Shown here: piece by piece, positions 28,228 to 38,794 of the stretch
How the letters are laid out: each line of letters opens with the position of its first letter
How positions within the stretch are numbered: position 1 is the first letter of the stretch
NCBI RefSeq assembly: GCF_022397955.1
Contig: NZ_JAKEUQ010000006.1
Span: forward strand, 95,055-159,054
Length of the DNA: 64,000 bases
Direction: 5' to 3'
Origin: Vibrio sp. Isolate32
GTDB lineage: Bacteria; Pseudomonadota; Gammaproteobacteria; Enterobacterales; Vibrionaceae
Notes under the pieces: model-generated
What the model was told of the DNA's origin: nothing
The model's input: only the letters and a program-made list of their open reading frames with translations
Databases searched by the model: none
Position numbers and translations under genes: made by a program

Positions 28228-29097
28228 CTATAAAAATGGCAGTGGGATAAGTTCGAGTCCAAGAACACCGCTGATGCTCATCACCACCAGCAAAGAGACT
28301 TTAAAGACCGTCTTTGACCATTGGATGTAGTTGGCGCAATCCACCTTACGGAATGTCACCTTAGTCCACATAAAGCATACTGCCGCCGACACCGCTAGGT
28401 ATTCGTAGCCCGCCTCTCCTAGCAAGAACAGCCCAAGAGCAACCGCGCCAAAAGCAACCACGTACGCTTTCATATGTTTGTGGGCCTTACCGACACCCTC
28501 TTTTACCGGGAGCACAGGGATACCCGCATCTCGGTAATCTTGAATGCGGAACATCGCAATCGCATACGAGTGCGGCATCTGCCATAAGCAGAACATGATA
28601 TACAGCAGCACCGCTTCGATACTCAAGTAGTTTGTCACGCCAAGGTAACCAACTAACGGTGGTACCGCACCAGAGATACTGCCTACGAGCGTGCCATACA
28701 CCGAATTACGCTTGTACCACATGGTGTAGAAAAAGACATAAAACACGTAGCCTAGCAACACCACTACCGCAGACATCGGATTAACGTATTGGAACAATAA
28801 AGCCGTACCAGCTAGCAACATGACCAACGCATAGATGAATGCGACGTCAGTATTGATGTTGCCCTGAACCAACTCTCGGTTCTGAGTGCGTTTCATTTTT
28901 TGATCAATATCGCGATCAAAAATGTTGTTCACCACACAACCTGATGCAATCACAAGCCCCACACCCGCCAATGTTGTCAGTAACAACATCGCACTGGCTG
29001 GTTCTGTCTTTGCGGCAAGGAAGAACCCCGCCGCAACAGAAATCAGGTTGCCGAAAATGATGCCCGGTTTGGTAATAGACAAATAACTTTTCAGCAT
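28228..29097 (-). CDS. cyoE: Protoheme IX farnesyltransferase (heme O synthase) CyoE
   Basis: UbiA-family membrane prenyltransferase of 289 residues that converts heme B to heme O for the CyoB subunit. Prenyl-diphosphate binding motif NNIFDRDIDQKMKRTQNR (about 58-75) and the second acidic region in MFRIQDYRDAGIPVLPV are visible, with about eight membrane segments. Last gene of cyoABCDE, nine bases after cyoD. Confidence 0.95.
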   Translation of the reverse strand: MLKSYLSITKPGIIFGNLISVAAGFFLAAKTEPASAMLLLTTLAGVGLVIASGCVVNNIFDRDIDQKMKRTQNRELVQGNINTDVAFIYALVMLLAGTALLFQYVNPMSAVVVLLGYVFYVFFYTMWYKRNSVYGTLVGSISGAVPPLVGYLGVTNYLSIEAVLLYIMFCLWQMPHSYAIAMFRIQDYRDAGIPVLPVKEGVGKAHKHMKAYVVAFGAVALGLFLLGEAGYEYLAVSAAVCFMWTKVTFRKVDCANYIQWSKTVFKVSLLVVMSISGVLGLELIPLPFL

Positions 29098-29105
29098 ACC
29101 CTAGC

Positions 29106-29417
29106 CTACAACTTCATGTTGACGTTCATGTTGTAGATGATCCACACCGAGCCAGCGATCAGGATCAATACAACAATGGCTGTAAACATCAGTGATACTA
29201 AGTTCCACTGACCATCGGTTGTCTTCACTTCCATATGTAGGAAGTACTTAAAGTGTACGAAGATCTGCACTAGCGCACAGCCAAACAGAACTACGTAAGT
29301 CTCAGTACTTGGAAGCGCATGCGCCCACACAACATAGAACGGAATAATGGTCAGAATCAGTGATGCAACAAAGCCAATCACGTAATCTTTTGCGCCACTG
29401 TCTAGATGCTGTTCCAT
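29106..29417 (-). CDS. cyoD: Cytochrome o ubiquinol oxidase subunit IV, CyoD
   Basis: 103-residue protein with three membrane segments (about 17-37, 45-64 and 78-98), of the COX4/CyoD family; assists assembly of the bo3 oxidase. The start at 29417 ([16 protein letters not shown]) overlaps the cyoC stop by one base (TAATG). A longer in-frame reading upstream lies inside cyoC and is rejected. Confidence 0.93.
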   Translation of the reverse strand: MEQHLDSGAKDYVIGFVASLILTIIPFYVVWAHALPSTETYVVLFGCALVQIFVHFKYFLHMEVKTTDGQWNLVSLMFTAIVVLILIAGSVWIIYNMNVNMKL

Positions 29418-30034
29418 TACATCACCCCCATTAAGTACACGATGGTAAATACACAAATCCAAACGATATCTAGGAAGTGCCAGAACAAGCTCAAGCACTG
29501 AAAGCGCATCGACATATTGTCGTTCAAGCCTTTAGTTGAAAGCTGGTGATACGCCACTGCCATCCAAATAAGACCAAACGTTACGTGCAAGCCGTGTGTG
29601 CCAACTAAGGTAAAGAACGCAGATAGGAACGCACTCTCTTGAGGGCCATAACCTTCAGCAATCAAGTGATGGAATTCATACACTTCCATACAGATAAAGG
29701 CTAAGCCCAGTAGAAACGTTACTTTTAGCCACTTTTTCAGACCAGCAACATCTTGGCGTTTCATTGCGATCATGCCAAAACCGAAAGTGATACTACTGAA
29801 CAGCAGCATCATGGTTTCCACAAACACGAACGGAAGTTCGAAGATGTCTTTGCCCGTTGGTCCTGCAATAGAGCCACTCTCTAACACGGCATAAGTCGCG
29901 AAAAGCGTGGCAAACAGCACACAGTCACTCATCAAGTAAACCCAGAAGCCAAACAGCTTGTTGCCCGCTGAGTCATGGTGATGATCATGCGAGTGTGCAA
30001 GATCGTAAGTGTGCGACGGAGTATTAGCTTGCAT
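29417..30034 (-). CDS. cyoC: Cytochrome o ubiquinol oxidase subunit III, CyoC
   Basis: Membrane protein of 205 residues with five segments of the COX3 family; the His-rich opening [14 protein letters not shown] precedes the first segment. Motifs [24 protein letters not shown] and [14 protein letters not shown] are conserved. The start at 30034 ([11 protein letters not shown]) matches the E. coli layout and overlaps the end of cyoB by 11 bases; an upstream in-frame start is inside cyoB. Confidence 0.94.
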   Translation of the reverse strand: MQANTPSHTYDLAHSHDHHHDSAGNKLFGFWVYLMSDCVLFATLFATYAVLESGSIAGPTGKDIFELPFVFVETMMLLFSSITFGFGMIAMKRQDVAGLKKWLKVTFLLGLAFICMEVYEFHHLIAEGYGPQESAFLSAFFTLVGTHGLHVTFGLIWMAVAYHQLSTKGLNDNMSMRFQCLSLFWHFLDIVWICVFTIVYLMGVM

Positions 30035-32081
30035 ACGTCGTCTCCAAATCATCTTTATTTGTGTTGTTATCACCGTCAGCGCTGTTCTCACCCACCGACT
30101 GTTTTTTCGCTTCTGCTAACTGTGCACGTCGAGCCGCTTCAATCGCTTTGATCTCTTCTACTTCCACGTAGTAGTCAACATCGTCGTTGTAGCTGTGTTG
30201 AATACACATCACGACAATACCAACCAGGCTTGCTGCCGCTAGCCACCAGATGTACCAGATCATTGCAAAACCAAATACCAACGACCATGCAGATACATAA
30301 ATACCTGTCGGTGTGTTCTTCGGCATATGGATACGTTCGTATTCTTCTTCCTGAGTTGGATCGAACTCGCCGCTTTGCTTTTGATACCAGAACGCATCTA
30401 GCTCATCGCCCTTAGGCAATTTTGCAAAGTTGTAGAACGGCGGTGGTGAAGACGTTGCCCATTCAAAAGTACGTCCGCCCCACGGGTCACCAGTAAGGTC
30501 GCGGTTTTGGTCGCGGTCACGAACACTCACGAAGAACTGAACAAACTGACACACAACACCCATCGCAATCACACCAGTACCTGCAGCCGCAACCGCCAGT
30601 AGAGGGAAGAATTCAGGGTTGATGTCTTGGCTCAAACGACGCGTCATACCCATAAAGCCCAGAGCGTAAAGCGGCAAGAACGCCATCAAGAAACCGATGA
30701 TCCAGCAGTAGAATGCGCGTTTACCCCAAAGCTCGTTCAGAGTGAAACCGGTCGCTTTCGGGAACCAGTAACCAATCGCTGCAAAACAACCGAATACTAC
30801 GCCGCCGATGATTACGTTGTGGAAGTGAGCAATCAGGAATACCGAGTTATGCAGAATGAAATCCGCCCCCGGAACCGCCATTAATACGCCCGTCATACCA
30901 CCAACAGTGAAGGTGATAAGGAAGCCAACAGTCCACAACATAGGTGTTGTGAAACGGATGCGGCCTTTGTACATGGTGAACAGCCAGTTGAAGATCTTAA
31001 CCCCAGTTGGGATAGAGATAATCATGGTCGCGATGCCGAAGAAGGCATTCACATTGGCGCCTGAACCCATGGTAAAGAAGTGATGCAGCCAAACCACAAA
31101 CGCAAGGATTGTGATAGCGACCGTCGCCCATACCAGCGAGGTATAACCAAACAGTTTTTTGCGTGAGAAGGTTGCCGTCACTTCAGAGAACACACCGAAG
31201 ATAGGCAAAATTAGGATGTACACCTCAGGGTGTCCCCATGCCCAAATCAGGTTCACATACATCATCACGTTGCCACCAAGATCATTGGTGAAGAAGTGCG
31301 TACCGATATATCTATCCAAAGTCAGTAGCGCGATGGTTACCGTTAAGATAGGGAATGAGATAATGATCAGGATGTTGGCACACAGCGACGCCCACGTGAA
31401 CACTGGCATCTTCATCATTGGCATAGACGGAGTACGCATGCGCAAAATAGTCGCGAAGAAGTTCACACCCGTTAACGTTGTACCGACACCAGATATTTGC
31501 AGTGCCCATATCCAATAGTCGACACCCACTCCCGGGCTTGCCTCAATGCCAGAGAGCGGCGGATACGCCAACCAACCCGTGCGTCCAAACTCACCTAAGC
31601 CCAGTGACATGTTGGTGAGGATAATACCCACCACAAACAGCCAGAAGCTCAAGTTATTCAGATAAGGGAATGCAACATCACGAGCGCCAATTTGCAGCGG
31701 CACAATGATGTTCATCAAGCCAATCACCAACGGCATTGCCACGAAGAAAATCATGATCACGCCGTGAGCAGTGAAGATCTGGTCGTAGTGATGCGGCGGT
31801 AAATAGCCGGTCTCACCCGCTGCAGAAAGCAATTGCTGGCTACGCATCATTACCGCATCAGCAAAGCCACGAACTAACATCACCATCGCAACCGCAATGT
31901 ACATGAAGCCCAGTTTTTTGTGGTCTACAGACGTAAACCATTCATTCCAAAGGTATTGCCACTTACCGGCTTTGGTTACCGCGTACACCACTAAACTGCC
32001 CACTAAAGCAATCATGGTTAACGTGACCAAAATAATGGGTTCGTGGTAGGGAATTGAGTCTAGAGTTAATCTTCCAAACAT
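30024..32081 (-). CDS. cyoB: Cytochrome o ubiquinol oxidase subunit I, CyoB
   Basis: Catalytic heme-copper subunit of 685 residues that reduces oxygen to water and pumps protons. Heme and copper ligands lie in recognisable contexts: [25 protein letters not shown] with the His-Tyr cross-link pair, WLHHFFTMG, and [12 protein letters not shown]. About 15 membrane segments are expected. The C-terminal 35 residues are hydrophilic and acidic. RBS AAGGAT. Position six bases after cyoA confirms the operon. Confidence 0.97.
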   Translation of the reverse strand: MFGRLTLDSIPYHEPIILVTLTMIALVGSLVVYAVTKAGKWQYLWNEWFTSVDHKKLGFMYIAVAMVMLVRGFADAVMMRSQQLLSAAGETGYLPPHHYDQIFTAHGVIMIFFVAMPLVIGLMNIIVPLQIGARDVAFPYLNNLSFWLFVVGIILTNMSLGLGEFGRTGWLAYPPLSGIEASPGVGVDYWIWALQISGVGTTLTGVNFFATILRMRTPSMPMMKMPVFTWASLCANILIIISFPILTVTIALLTLDRYIGTHFFTNDLGGNVMMYVNLIWAWGHPEVYILILPIFGVFSEVTATFSRKKLFGYTSLVWATVAITILAFVVWLHHFFTMGSGANVNAFFGIATMIISIPTGVKIFNWLFTMYKGRIRFTTPMLWTVGFLITFTVGGMTGVLMAVPGADFILHNSVFLIAHFHNVIIGGVVFGCFAAIGYWFPKATGFTLNELWGKRAFYCWIIGFLMAFLPLYALGFMGMTRRLSQDINPEFFPLLAVAAAGTGVIAMGVVCQFVQFFVSVRDRDQNRDLTGDPWGGRTFEWATSSPPPFYNFAKLPKGDELDAFWYQKQSGEFDPTQEEEYERIHMPKNTPTGIYVSAWSLVFGFAMIWYIWWLAAASLVGIVVMCIQHSYNDDVDYYVEVEEIKAIEAARRAQLAEAKKQSVGENSADGDNNTNKDDLETTYAS

Positions 32082-32086
32082 GACGA

Positions 32087-32983
32087 TTATCCTTGGGTTT
32101 CCGGCAGACAGTTCATTGAACCAGGGTGCTGGGTCACGACATCGGTGAATAAAAATGGTGGGATACTAGAAAACAGCGTGACGGGTTCAGCCACACTTGG
32201 CGCGGCCAATGAACGGAACTGCTCCCAGTCTTCAATACGGTCTGGGCTTGCTTTCACTTTCTCCACCCAGTTTAGAAATGCCACTTGATCGGGCATCGCT
32301 GATGCAGTGAATTTCATCTGAGAGAACCCTTTGCCACTGTAGTTCGATGCAAAACCTTTAAAATCACCTTCATGGTTAGCAATCAAGTTAAGCTTGGTCA
32401 CCATTCCCGGCATCGCGTAGATCTGCGAACCAAGACGCGGGATAAAGAACGCGTTCATGATGTTGTCTGAAGTCAGCTTAAACGTCACCGGAACATCTTT
32501 CGGGAACGCAACATAGTTAACCGTTGCAATGTGTTGCTCCGGATAGATGAATAGCCACTTCCAATCCAGAGAGACCACTTCGATCACCATAGGTTGCACA
32601 TCACTTTCCAGAGGCTTTGAAGGCTCTAGTTCGTGTGTTGTTCGCCAAGTGATGGTGGCAAGAATCGCGATGATGATGATTGGAATCGTCCATACCACCA
32701 CTTCGATCTTGGTTGAGTGCGCCCAGTCAGGAGCATACTCTTCTGTGGTATTGCTTTCGCGGTATCTATAAGCAAAGTAGATGGTCATCAGAATCACGGG
32801 GATGACGACTATTAGCATCAGTAATAGAGCCGTGATAATCAGCTCCTTTTCCTGAACGCCAACGCTACCTTTTGGGTCGAGCAATGCGGAGTTACATCCT
32901 TCGAGCATCAGGACGGTTCCCACCAAACCAATCCTCGACAGATTTGCTCTCGATAAAATGCGTTTATATCTTGAAGCTTCCAT
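32087..32983 (-). CDS. cyoA: Cytochrome o ubiquinol oxidase subunit II, CyoA
   Basis: 298-residue lipoprotein-type subunit II with lipobox LEGC followed by NSALLDPKG, as in E. coli CyoA. Two membrane segments (about 47-72 and 90-110) precede a cupredoxin domain (about 125-230) that lacks the CuA cysteine ligands, which identifies a quinol rather than cytochrome c oxidase. First gene of cyoABCDE; the promoter should lie in the long region beyond 32984. Confidence 0.95.
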   Translation of the reverse strand: MEASRYKRILSRANLSRIGLVGTVLMLEGCNSALLDPKGSVGVQEKELIITALLLMLIVVIPVILMTIYFAYRYRESNTTEEYAPDWAHSTKIEVVVWTIPIIIIAILATITWRTTHELEPSKPLESDVQPMVIEVVSLDWKWLFIYPEQHIATVNYVAFPKDVPVTFKLTSDNIMNAFFIPRLGSQIYAMPGMVTKLNLIANHEGDFKGFASNYSGKGFSQMKFTASAMPDQVAFLNWVEKVKASPDRIEDWEQFRSLAAPSVAEPVTLFSSIPPFLFTDVVTQHPGSMNCLPETQG

Positions 32984-33628
32984 TAACTTTCTCGATGGTT
33001 ATCCAGCCTCAGAACGAACGCCCGAGTACTGGTTATCATGGTCATTAGAATATTTATGTGTTGAGCATGTGAAACGCTGCATCTCAAAGGGAAGCCGAAT
33101 TGAGTTTAATTTTGCTTGGTGAAAACATTACCGCACGGTTAAAACCACACAAAAAATATGACTTAATTGTTACTCTTTGAAATACATTGTTACATTCTGC
33201 GCATTATGGGGAGTTGGAATTGAAAGCTCACCCAGTAAACTTGAAAACTAACCTTCCAGTTATGAAAGTAGAATGGCTGAAATGAGTCGATAGAAAGGTG
33301 CACGAGATAGGCGTGCTACATCAACAAAGCTAATTGTGAAAAGGAATCGCAAAGAAACAATTGACGAAGAGACTGGTAGTCAACGACCACCACAGCGATG
33401 AACTACATTAAAAATCGCGAATTAAACAAAGTGTGATCAAGTTCAAATTTATGAATTCACATACAAGTTTAATGGTATTCATAAATAAAATCGTTACCAC
33501 GAAGCATTCATTGCCAGCATGAATAAGAACCTTAGTTACATCACGATGATGGGTATCGAAATAGAAGGTTAATCAAGCTAAAGCAGAGTAAAAGGAGTCG
33601 TTTTTGTCCTCAAAATACAGAGATAAGC
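32984..33628. other. Long non-coding region upstream of cyoA
   Basis: About 640 bases without a convincing gene. A direct repeat ATTGTTAC occurs at 33166-33173 and 33186-33193 (20-base period, so on the same face of the helix), about 190 bases upstream of cyoA. It may be a regulator site for the oxidase operon. Nothing else is recognised; a small RNA cannot be excluded. Confidence 0.4.
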
Positions 33629-33668
33629 ACCCCCTTACTCTCCAAAGTCGAGGAAAGTAAGGGCGCTG
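33628..33668 (-). terminator. Hairpin terminator after the RND pump gene
   Basis: Inverted repeat CCCTTACTCTCC / GGAAAGTAAGGG (one mismatch) just after the pump stop codon; the minus-strand flank is only moderately T-rich (TTATCTCTGTATTTT). Confidence 0.65.
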
Positions 33669-33677
33669 GTTTATCAA

Positions 33678-36600
33678 TTATGCCGCTTGTGGTGCCACGG
33701 TTTTACGCTGTTTTTTAGTCATCAAATGATAAACCACAGGCACAAAATAGAATGAGATAAGTGTGGTTAGTACCGTACCGCCAACAATCGCAACCGCGAA
33801 CGGAGGCCAGAAGCCACCACCTGCGATGATCAATGGCATAAAACCGCCAACCGTCGTAATCGTGGTTGAGCTGATATGACGCGTACACGACATCACCGCC
33901 TCGACTACCGCATCCACATTGCCTGATGAAGCCTCTTTATCTAGCTTCAATTCCGTCAGAATCACAATGGCCGCGTTAATCGCCAAACCCGCAATCCCAA
34001 GCATCGCGATGATCACCGTAAAGCCGAACGGATAACCGAAGATCCACACCGACAGCAACCCTAGACCACCAGCCAATCCTGCCACCATGAAGATGATGCT
34101 ACTCATTCGGAACGAATTAAACGACATCACCACCACCAACACCATCAATACCACCACAACGGCGACATTCGAGATAAGGCTATTGACTGAATTGTCACGC
34201 TCAGCCGATTCACCACCAAAACCAATCGTATAACCCGATGGCATCTCATAGCTTTCTAGGCGTTTTTGGAATTCATTGAGCACAGTTTGAGGCAAGACTC
34301 CCGCTTCAATATAACCCTCAATGGTATTCACACGTTGCCCATTTCGGCGTGTAATCGCACCACGGCTGGTAGTCAGTTCAAGTTCAGCCAAAGTCGACAC
34401 ATTGATGCCCGTTGAGTAGACATCAGAACTGATCGGCAAACGGATATTGCTTAAATGCGCTAAGTTTTCGCGCGCTTCATCCGCCACACGAACACGGATT
34501 GGCACCGACTCACTGCCCTCAATCACAGAGCCGCTTTCACGACCTGTCAACGTGGTTTGCAACATGCCCGCAAACTGGTTCAGTGATATACCATTCAGTT
34601 TTGCAGTGTCTTCATCGACCTTCAACCACACCTTAGGTGTACCCGGTTGCAGCGTTTCCCTCGTGTGAGTGACATGAGGAACACCGGCCAAAATCAAGCG
34701 TACATCTTCACCAATCGCTTTTAGGGTATCAAGGTTTTCACCATAAACACGCAGCTCAACTGGCGCGGTAAATGGAGGGCCTTGATTAAGCTTACGTACC
34801 AAGATTTGTGCTTCAGGTACCTCTTCATCCAACACCTTTTGCAACTCAGGAATCAGCGCGTTGGCTTGGTCAAAATTCTCTGTTTTCACCATGGCTTGCG
34901 AGAAGTAAGGCGCGTTGTTTTGCCTTGCCTGCAAGTTGTAATAGAAAGATGGGAAGTTAGCGCCTACTAGCCAATCAATGCGCTCCACTTCTGGATAGCG
35001 ATGAATGATGTCGTCTATTTTTTCAGAGGTATTTTTCGTCGCATAAATGCTCGCTTGTGGAGGCATATATACCTGAATCTCAAACATGTCTCGGTCTGAT
35101 GGCGGGAAGAACTGTTCTGTCAGTTGAGACATACTCCAGTAACCGGTAAACGGAACCAACAACACCAGAGCAATAGTGATGATTGGATGCGTGACACCAA
35201 AGCGGACAGAAGATGAGAACCAACGTGTTAATGCGGGAATTCTTAAGCCTGTCATATACCAGTGATGTTGGCCTTTTTTATCCACATCACTGAGTTGTTT
35301 CGGCAATAACTTAGTCGCTAAGCCTGCAATCAAGGTATGCGAAATCACATAAGAACCGATCAGTGAGAAAGACACAGTAATCGCGATACCACCGACAAAC
35401 TCACCCGACGCACCCGGCATCAAGATAATCGGGGCAAACGCCAAAACCGTGGTCAAGGTTGAGCCCAACAGCGGCACCCACAAGTGCTTCAAGGCATTCA
35501 TAGTCGCTTCTGCTCTATGCTGCCCTTTCAATCGATAGGCCTGAATGGTATCGACCATCACCACCGCGTTATCGACCATGATCCCGAGTGCTACGATTAA
35601 TCCAGTCACCGACATCTGGTTGATTGGCACACCGGTCATTTTCATGATCGATAACGTAAGCAGTGAAGTGAGTGGCAGCGAAATAGCCACTAATATTGCC
35701 GCGCGGACGCCTAAGGTCACGAACAATACAATCAAGATCAACCCGAAACCGATCATCAAGCTTTTGCCTAAATCATCTAGGCGAGTTTCGGTATAGCCCT
35801 GCTGATTGAATAGCACGGTGACATCGATATTGCTTGGCAGCTCTTGTTGAAACTTGTCGATCAAAGCGTTCGCACGTGAAGTCCAGTTATCAACCCGAAG
35901 ATCAGGGTGCATTCGCGCCGCGACGATCACACTCGGTTCACCATCAATAATGGCAATCTGGTCTTGTGGGGTTTTCTCACCACGCTTTACCGAAGCGATG
36001 TCTTCCATGCGGATGATGTGACCATTACTATCCGTCGCGATAGGGACTTGCTTAATACGTTCAATCGAATCAAGTTCCGATTCAATCTCTAAACCAAAAC
36101 GAGAATAAGCACTGACCAGTTCGCCCGCTGAGTTCTTAGCATCTGCCCCTTCTAGAGACTCTGCGATGTTTGAACTAGAACGACCAAGCGCTGCAGCATC
36201 AGCAGTTCGTAGACTTATCTGGATTTCTTCTTGAGGCATCCCGTATTCATCAACAAACTCAGTGCCTGACAAGGTTCTTAATCGCTTGGCTAACTCTTTG
36301 GCATAACGCCCTAGTGTTAAGCGGTCAGGTTCACCCGCACCAGACCAAGTCAGGGAAGCGATAGTGGTAAAAGCATAGGTATGGTCACTGTCGAGATCGG
36401 GAGAATGGGCACCCGCAGGTAAGATGGATTCGATATCAGACAGCTTGTCACGTGCTTGCGACCAGACTGGTTCAGGCTCGGTGATAGTGTCATCAAGCTC
36501 AAGCGTTACAATAGACACGCTCGGCCTTGAGGTTGAGCTCACCAGTTTAACTTCGCTCAGTTCACGAAGCTTATTCTCGATAACCTCCGTAACCAAAGTT

Positions 36601-36776
36601 TCCACTCGTTCGGCGCTAGCGCCTGGAAAACTAGTGGTGATGTTCGCATAACGGTTGATGATCACCGGATCTTCTGCGCGTGGTAGCGTCATGAAGGCTG
36701 AAATGCCACTCACCATCAGCAGCGCAGTCATTAAGAGCAGCAGTCGGGTATTGGAAATAGTCTCTATGATTTTCAT
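33678..36776 (-). CDS. RND-family efflux pump, inner-membrane permease
   Basis: 1032-residue resistance-nodulation-division transporter with 12 membrane segments and two large periplasmic loops. TM4 carries the proton-relay acidic motif GIMVDNAVVMVDTI (about 397-410). The opening TRLLLLMTALLMVSGISAFMTLPRAEDPVI belongs to the HAE1-like group that resembles V. cholerae VexK-type pumps; the substrate is not predictable. It starts eight bases after the adaptor gene. No outer-membrane channel gene is nearby, so a shared TolC is the likely partner (inference). Confidence 0.92.
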   Translation of the reverse strand: MKIIETISNTRLLLLMTALLMVSGISAFMTLPRAEDPVIINRYANITTSFPGASAERVETLVTEVIENKLRELSEVKLVSSTSRPSVSIVTLELDDTITEPEPVWSQARDKLSDIESILPAGAHSPDLDSDHTYAFTTIASLTWSGAGEPDRLTLGRYAKELAKRLRTLSGTEFVDEYGMPQEEIQISLRTADAAALGRSSSNIAESLEGADAKNSAGELVSAYSRFGLEIESELDSIERIKQVPIATDSNGHIIRMEDIASVKRGEKTPQDQIAIIDGEPSVIVAARMHPDLRVDNWTSRANALIDKFQQELPSNIDVTVLFNQQGYTETRLDDLGKSLMIGFGLILIVLFVTLGVRAAILVAISLPLTSLLTLSIMKMTGVPINQMSVTGLIVALGIMVDNAVVMVDTIQAYRLKGQHRAEATMNALKHLWVPLLGSTLTTVLAFAPIILMPGASGEFVGGIAITVSFSLIGSYVISHTLIAGLATKLLPKQLSDVDKKGQHHWYMTGLRIPALTRWFSSSVRFGVTHPIITIALVLLVPFTGYWSMSQLTEQFFPPSDRDMFEIQVYMPPQASIYATKNTSEKIDDIIHRYPEVERIDWLVGANFPSFYYNLQARQNNAPYFSQAMVKTENFDQANALIPELQKVLDEEVPEAQILVRKLNQGPPFTAPVELRVYGENLDTLKAIGEDVRLILAGVPHVTHTRETLQPGTPKVWLKVDEDTAKLNGISLNQFAGMLQTTLTGRESGSVIEGSESVPIRVRVADEARENLAHLSNIRLPISSDVYSTGINVSTLAELELTTSRGAITRRNGQRVNTIEGYIEAGVLPQTVLNEFQKRLESYEMPSGYTIGFGGESAERDNSVNSLISNVAVVVVLMVLVVVMSFNSFRMSSIIFMVAGLAGGLGLLSVWIFGYPFGFTVIIAMLGIAGLAINAAIVILTELKLDKEASSGNVDAVVEAVMSCTRHISSTTITTVGGFMPLIIAGGGFWPPFAVAIVGGTVLTTLISFYFVPVVYHLMTKKQRKTVAPQAA

Positions 36777-36784
36777 ACTATTCC

Positions 36785-37906
36785 CTATTCAGCAGCAGTG
36801 CTTACTGGCTTCACGGTTTGCCCCGGAACCAAGCGATGCAAACCACTCGCAATAACCTGCTCACCATCTTCAATCGCACCACTCACGTATGCCTGTTGAT
36901 TGTTCGCAAACAACACCTGAACACTTCTACGTTCAACCTTGTTGCCATCGCCAATCACAAAGATATTCCACACACCACGTAAGCCATCAATCAAGCCTGT
37001 TAAAGGGACCCAATAGCCTTGTTCTTCAACCTGTTCGTCAAATTGAAGATAGGCCAGTTGCCCTTCCAATACCGAAGATTGCTCCGGAAATAGGTAGCGT
37101 AATCCAACACTGCGAGACTGAGTGTCGACCATCGCGCCCGGGTTCAATAGCTCTACTGCATAATCGTTACGTCCAACTCGAATACTAGGCGCAGAGAGTG
37201 ACGTGACCTTTTGCATTTGATGGGCTGGAATACCAATAAAGGCTTCTTTGCCTTCCGATGCCAATAGAGTGAGCGTCGGATTACCGACATTGACCACGTC
37301 ACCTAGCGAGACAAATCGAGTAGCGATGGTGCCAGAATAAGGAGCAAGAATCGTAGACTTCACTAGCTTGAGATCATTACCTTTCACCGAGGCGTCAATA
37401 CGCAGCAAGTTCGCTTGTAATACACGCTGCTCACTGGTTAGCGAATCGATTTCAGCTTCGGCACTGAAGCCTTTTGCTTTCAGTGAACGTTGACGTTTTA
37501 AGTTCGCAGCAACCAGGCTCAATTGAGCTTTCACTTCTTCAGCTTGTGCTTTTAGTTGGCTCGATTCGGTCTTCAACAGCTGAGTATCTAACGTGATTAA
37601 CGGCTGACCTTCTGTGACTGTGTCACCGACATCCACCAGAATCTCGTTAACTTTCCCCGCCAATTCAAAGCCGAGATTCGCCTGTTGACCCGCTTTTACC
37701 ACACCGACATATTCACGTTGTACTTCGTATGATGGAGAACGCTCTAGGGCGACAGTTTCTACCGTTAACACTGTCGATTCGGTACCGTTCGATTCAGCAG
37801 TGCTCGCTGCATCGGTAGTTGTCTCGGCTTGTGTGCTTTCACCACACCCAACAAGAAGAGTCGACAACGCCACGGCTACTGCGCTTCCCTTCATCAATTT
37901 ATACAT
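36785..37906 (-). CDS. RND efflux periplasmic adaptor lipoprotein
   Basis: Membrane-fusion protein of about 373 residues with lipobox LLVGC-G (Cys about 21), anchoring it at a membrane. The lipoyl half motifs (LGFELAGKVNEILVDVGDTVTEGQPL and ILAPYSGTIATRFVSLGDVV) flank an alpha-helical hairpin (about 105-155). The beta-barrel and membrane-proximal domains follow. ATG at 37906 is favoured over GTG at 37912, as it is nine bases from AGGA. First gene of the pump operon, divergent from the TetR gene across a perfect palindrome. Confidence 0.9.
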   Translation of the reverse strand: MYKLMKGSAVAVALSTLLVGCGESTQAETTTDAASTAESNGTESTVLTVETVALERSPSYEVQREYVGVVKAGQQANLGFELAGKVNEILVDVGDTVTEGQPLITLDTQLLKTESSQLKAQAEEVKAQLSLVAANLKRQRSLKAKGFSAEAEIDSLTSEQRVLQANLLRIDASVKGNDLKLVKSTILAPYSGTIATRFVSLGDVVNVGNPTLTLLASEGKEAFIGIPAHQMQKVTSLSAPSIRVGRNDYAVELLNPGAMVDTQSRSVGLRYLFPEQSSVLEGQLAYLQFDEQVEEQGYWVPLTGLIDGLRGVWNIFVIGDGNKVERRSVQVLFANNQQAYVSGAIEDGEQVIASGLHRLVPGQTVKPVSTAAE

Positions 37907-37957
37907 ACTCACTGTTCCTATGCGGTACTCAATTGTGTTCTTTTTTTAGACTAACCA

Positions 37958-37984
37958 AATCAAACTAGACTGTCTAGTTTGATT
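37958..37984. promoter_or_regulatory. Perfect 27-base palindromic operator between pump and tetR genes
   Basis: Arms AATCAAACTAGA / TCTAGTTTGATT are perfectly complementary around a CTG centre. Size and place (51 bases from the adaptor start, about 100 from the regulator start) fit a TetR-family operator that controls both divergent units. Confidence 0.82.
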
Positions 37985-38085
37985 GTGTTAAAAATAAGTT
38001 TCATCGTCAGTGATTGATAAAACCATCACAAAAAGCATAATGCTAGCGCACAACAAGTTAGCACTAGGTAGCGAGAAATAAGCAC

Positions 38086-38706
38086 GTGACGAAAATCATC
38101 AAAAGTGAACAAAAGAGAACGCAGATCTTAACCGCAGCAAGTAAGCTTTTCTCTGAACATGGCTTCAAGATCAATATGGATCAAATAGCCAAAGCAGCGA
38201 ACGTTTCCAAGCAAACGGTCTACTCTCACTTTAAAAATAAAGACGTACTTTTTGAAACCTGCATGCAAACCAAATGTGCCGAGCGTGAACTGAGCCATTC
38301 AGCCTTTGATATGGACGCCACTTTGGAAGAAGAATTGATGAAGTTTGGTGTGAAGTTTCAGGACTTATTGCTGGATGAACAGTCACGACAAACCTTTCAG
38401 AATGCGGTCAGCCAATCCAACACACACCCAGAGATCGCCTCTATCTATTTAGAAAGTGGGCCTCAAAAAACAACAAAATTACTCGCCGATTACCTGCAAT
38501 CGAAAATAGATTCTGGTGACCTTACTTTGTCGACGTCTAGCTCACCGATCATTGCAGCTCGTCAACTGCTGCTGATGTTTCATGGCAAATCAGCCTATTG
38601 GTCTTTCTTCGGTCATGATAGCGGTGAATCCGATAACGAAAGACTCAACTACACACGCGAATGCGTTGCACTTTTCTTGAACGGAAACCAGCCTCGTGAA
38701 TTGTAG
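38086..38706 (+). CDS. TetR-family transcriptional repressor of the RND pump
   Basis: 206 residues with an N-terminal TetR helix-turn-helix (about 10-56: ILTAASKLFSEHGFKINMDQIAKAANVSKQTVYSHFKNKD) and a divergent ligand-binding C-terminal domain. The start is GTG. It lies divergent from the adaptor/pump genes, and the palindrome between them is the obvious target, so local repression is inferred. The inducer is unknown. Confidence 0.92.
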   Translation: MTKIIKSEQKRTQILTAASKLFSEHGFKINMDQIAKAANVSKQTVYSHFKNKDVLFETCMQTKCAERELSHSAFDMDATLEEELMKFGVKFQDLLLDEQSRQTFQNAVSQSNTHPEIASIYLESGPQKTTKLLADYLQSKIDSGDLTLSTSSSPIIAARQLLLMFHGKSAYWSFFGHDSGESDNERLNYTRECVALFLNGNQPREL

Positions 38707-38726
38707 CTCTATCTTTGAATAAAAAA

Positions 38727-38756
38727 AGCACAGAGAAATTCATCCTCTGTGCCTTA
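38727..38756. terminator. Bidirectional terminator between tetR and blc
   Basis: Stem GCACAGAG / CTCTGTGC with a T7 run on the minus strand (serving blc) and a weak T side on the plus strand. Confidence 0.82.
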
Positions 38757-38794
38757 TCAATCATCAGTCACTCTCAGCAATAACAGCGATCGGT

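Noticed and set aside
33194..33628. Possible small genes or RNA in the gap between cyoA and the RND pump
   Set aside because: No frame with start signal, no clear promoter-terminator pair and no recognisable RNA fold could be supported.
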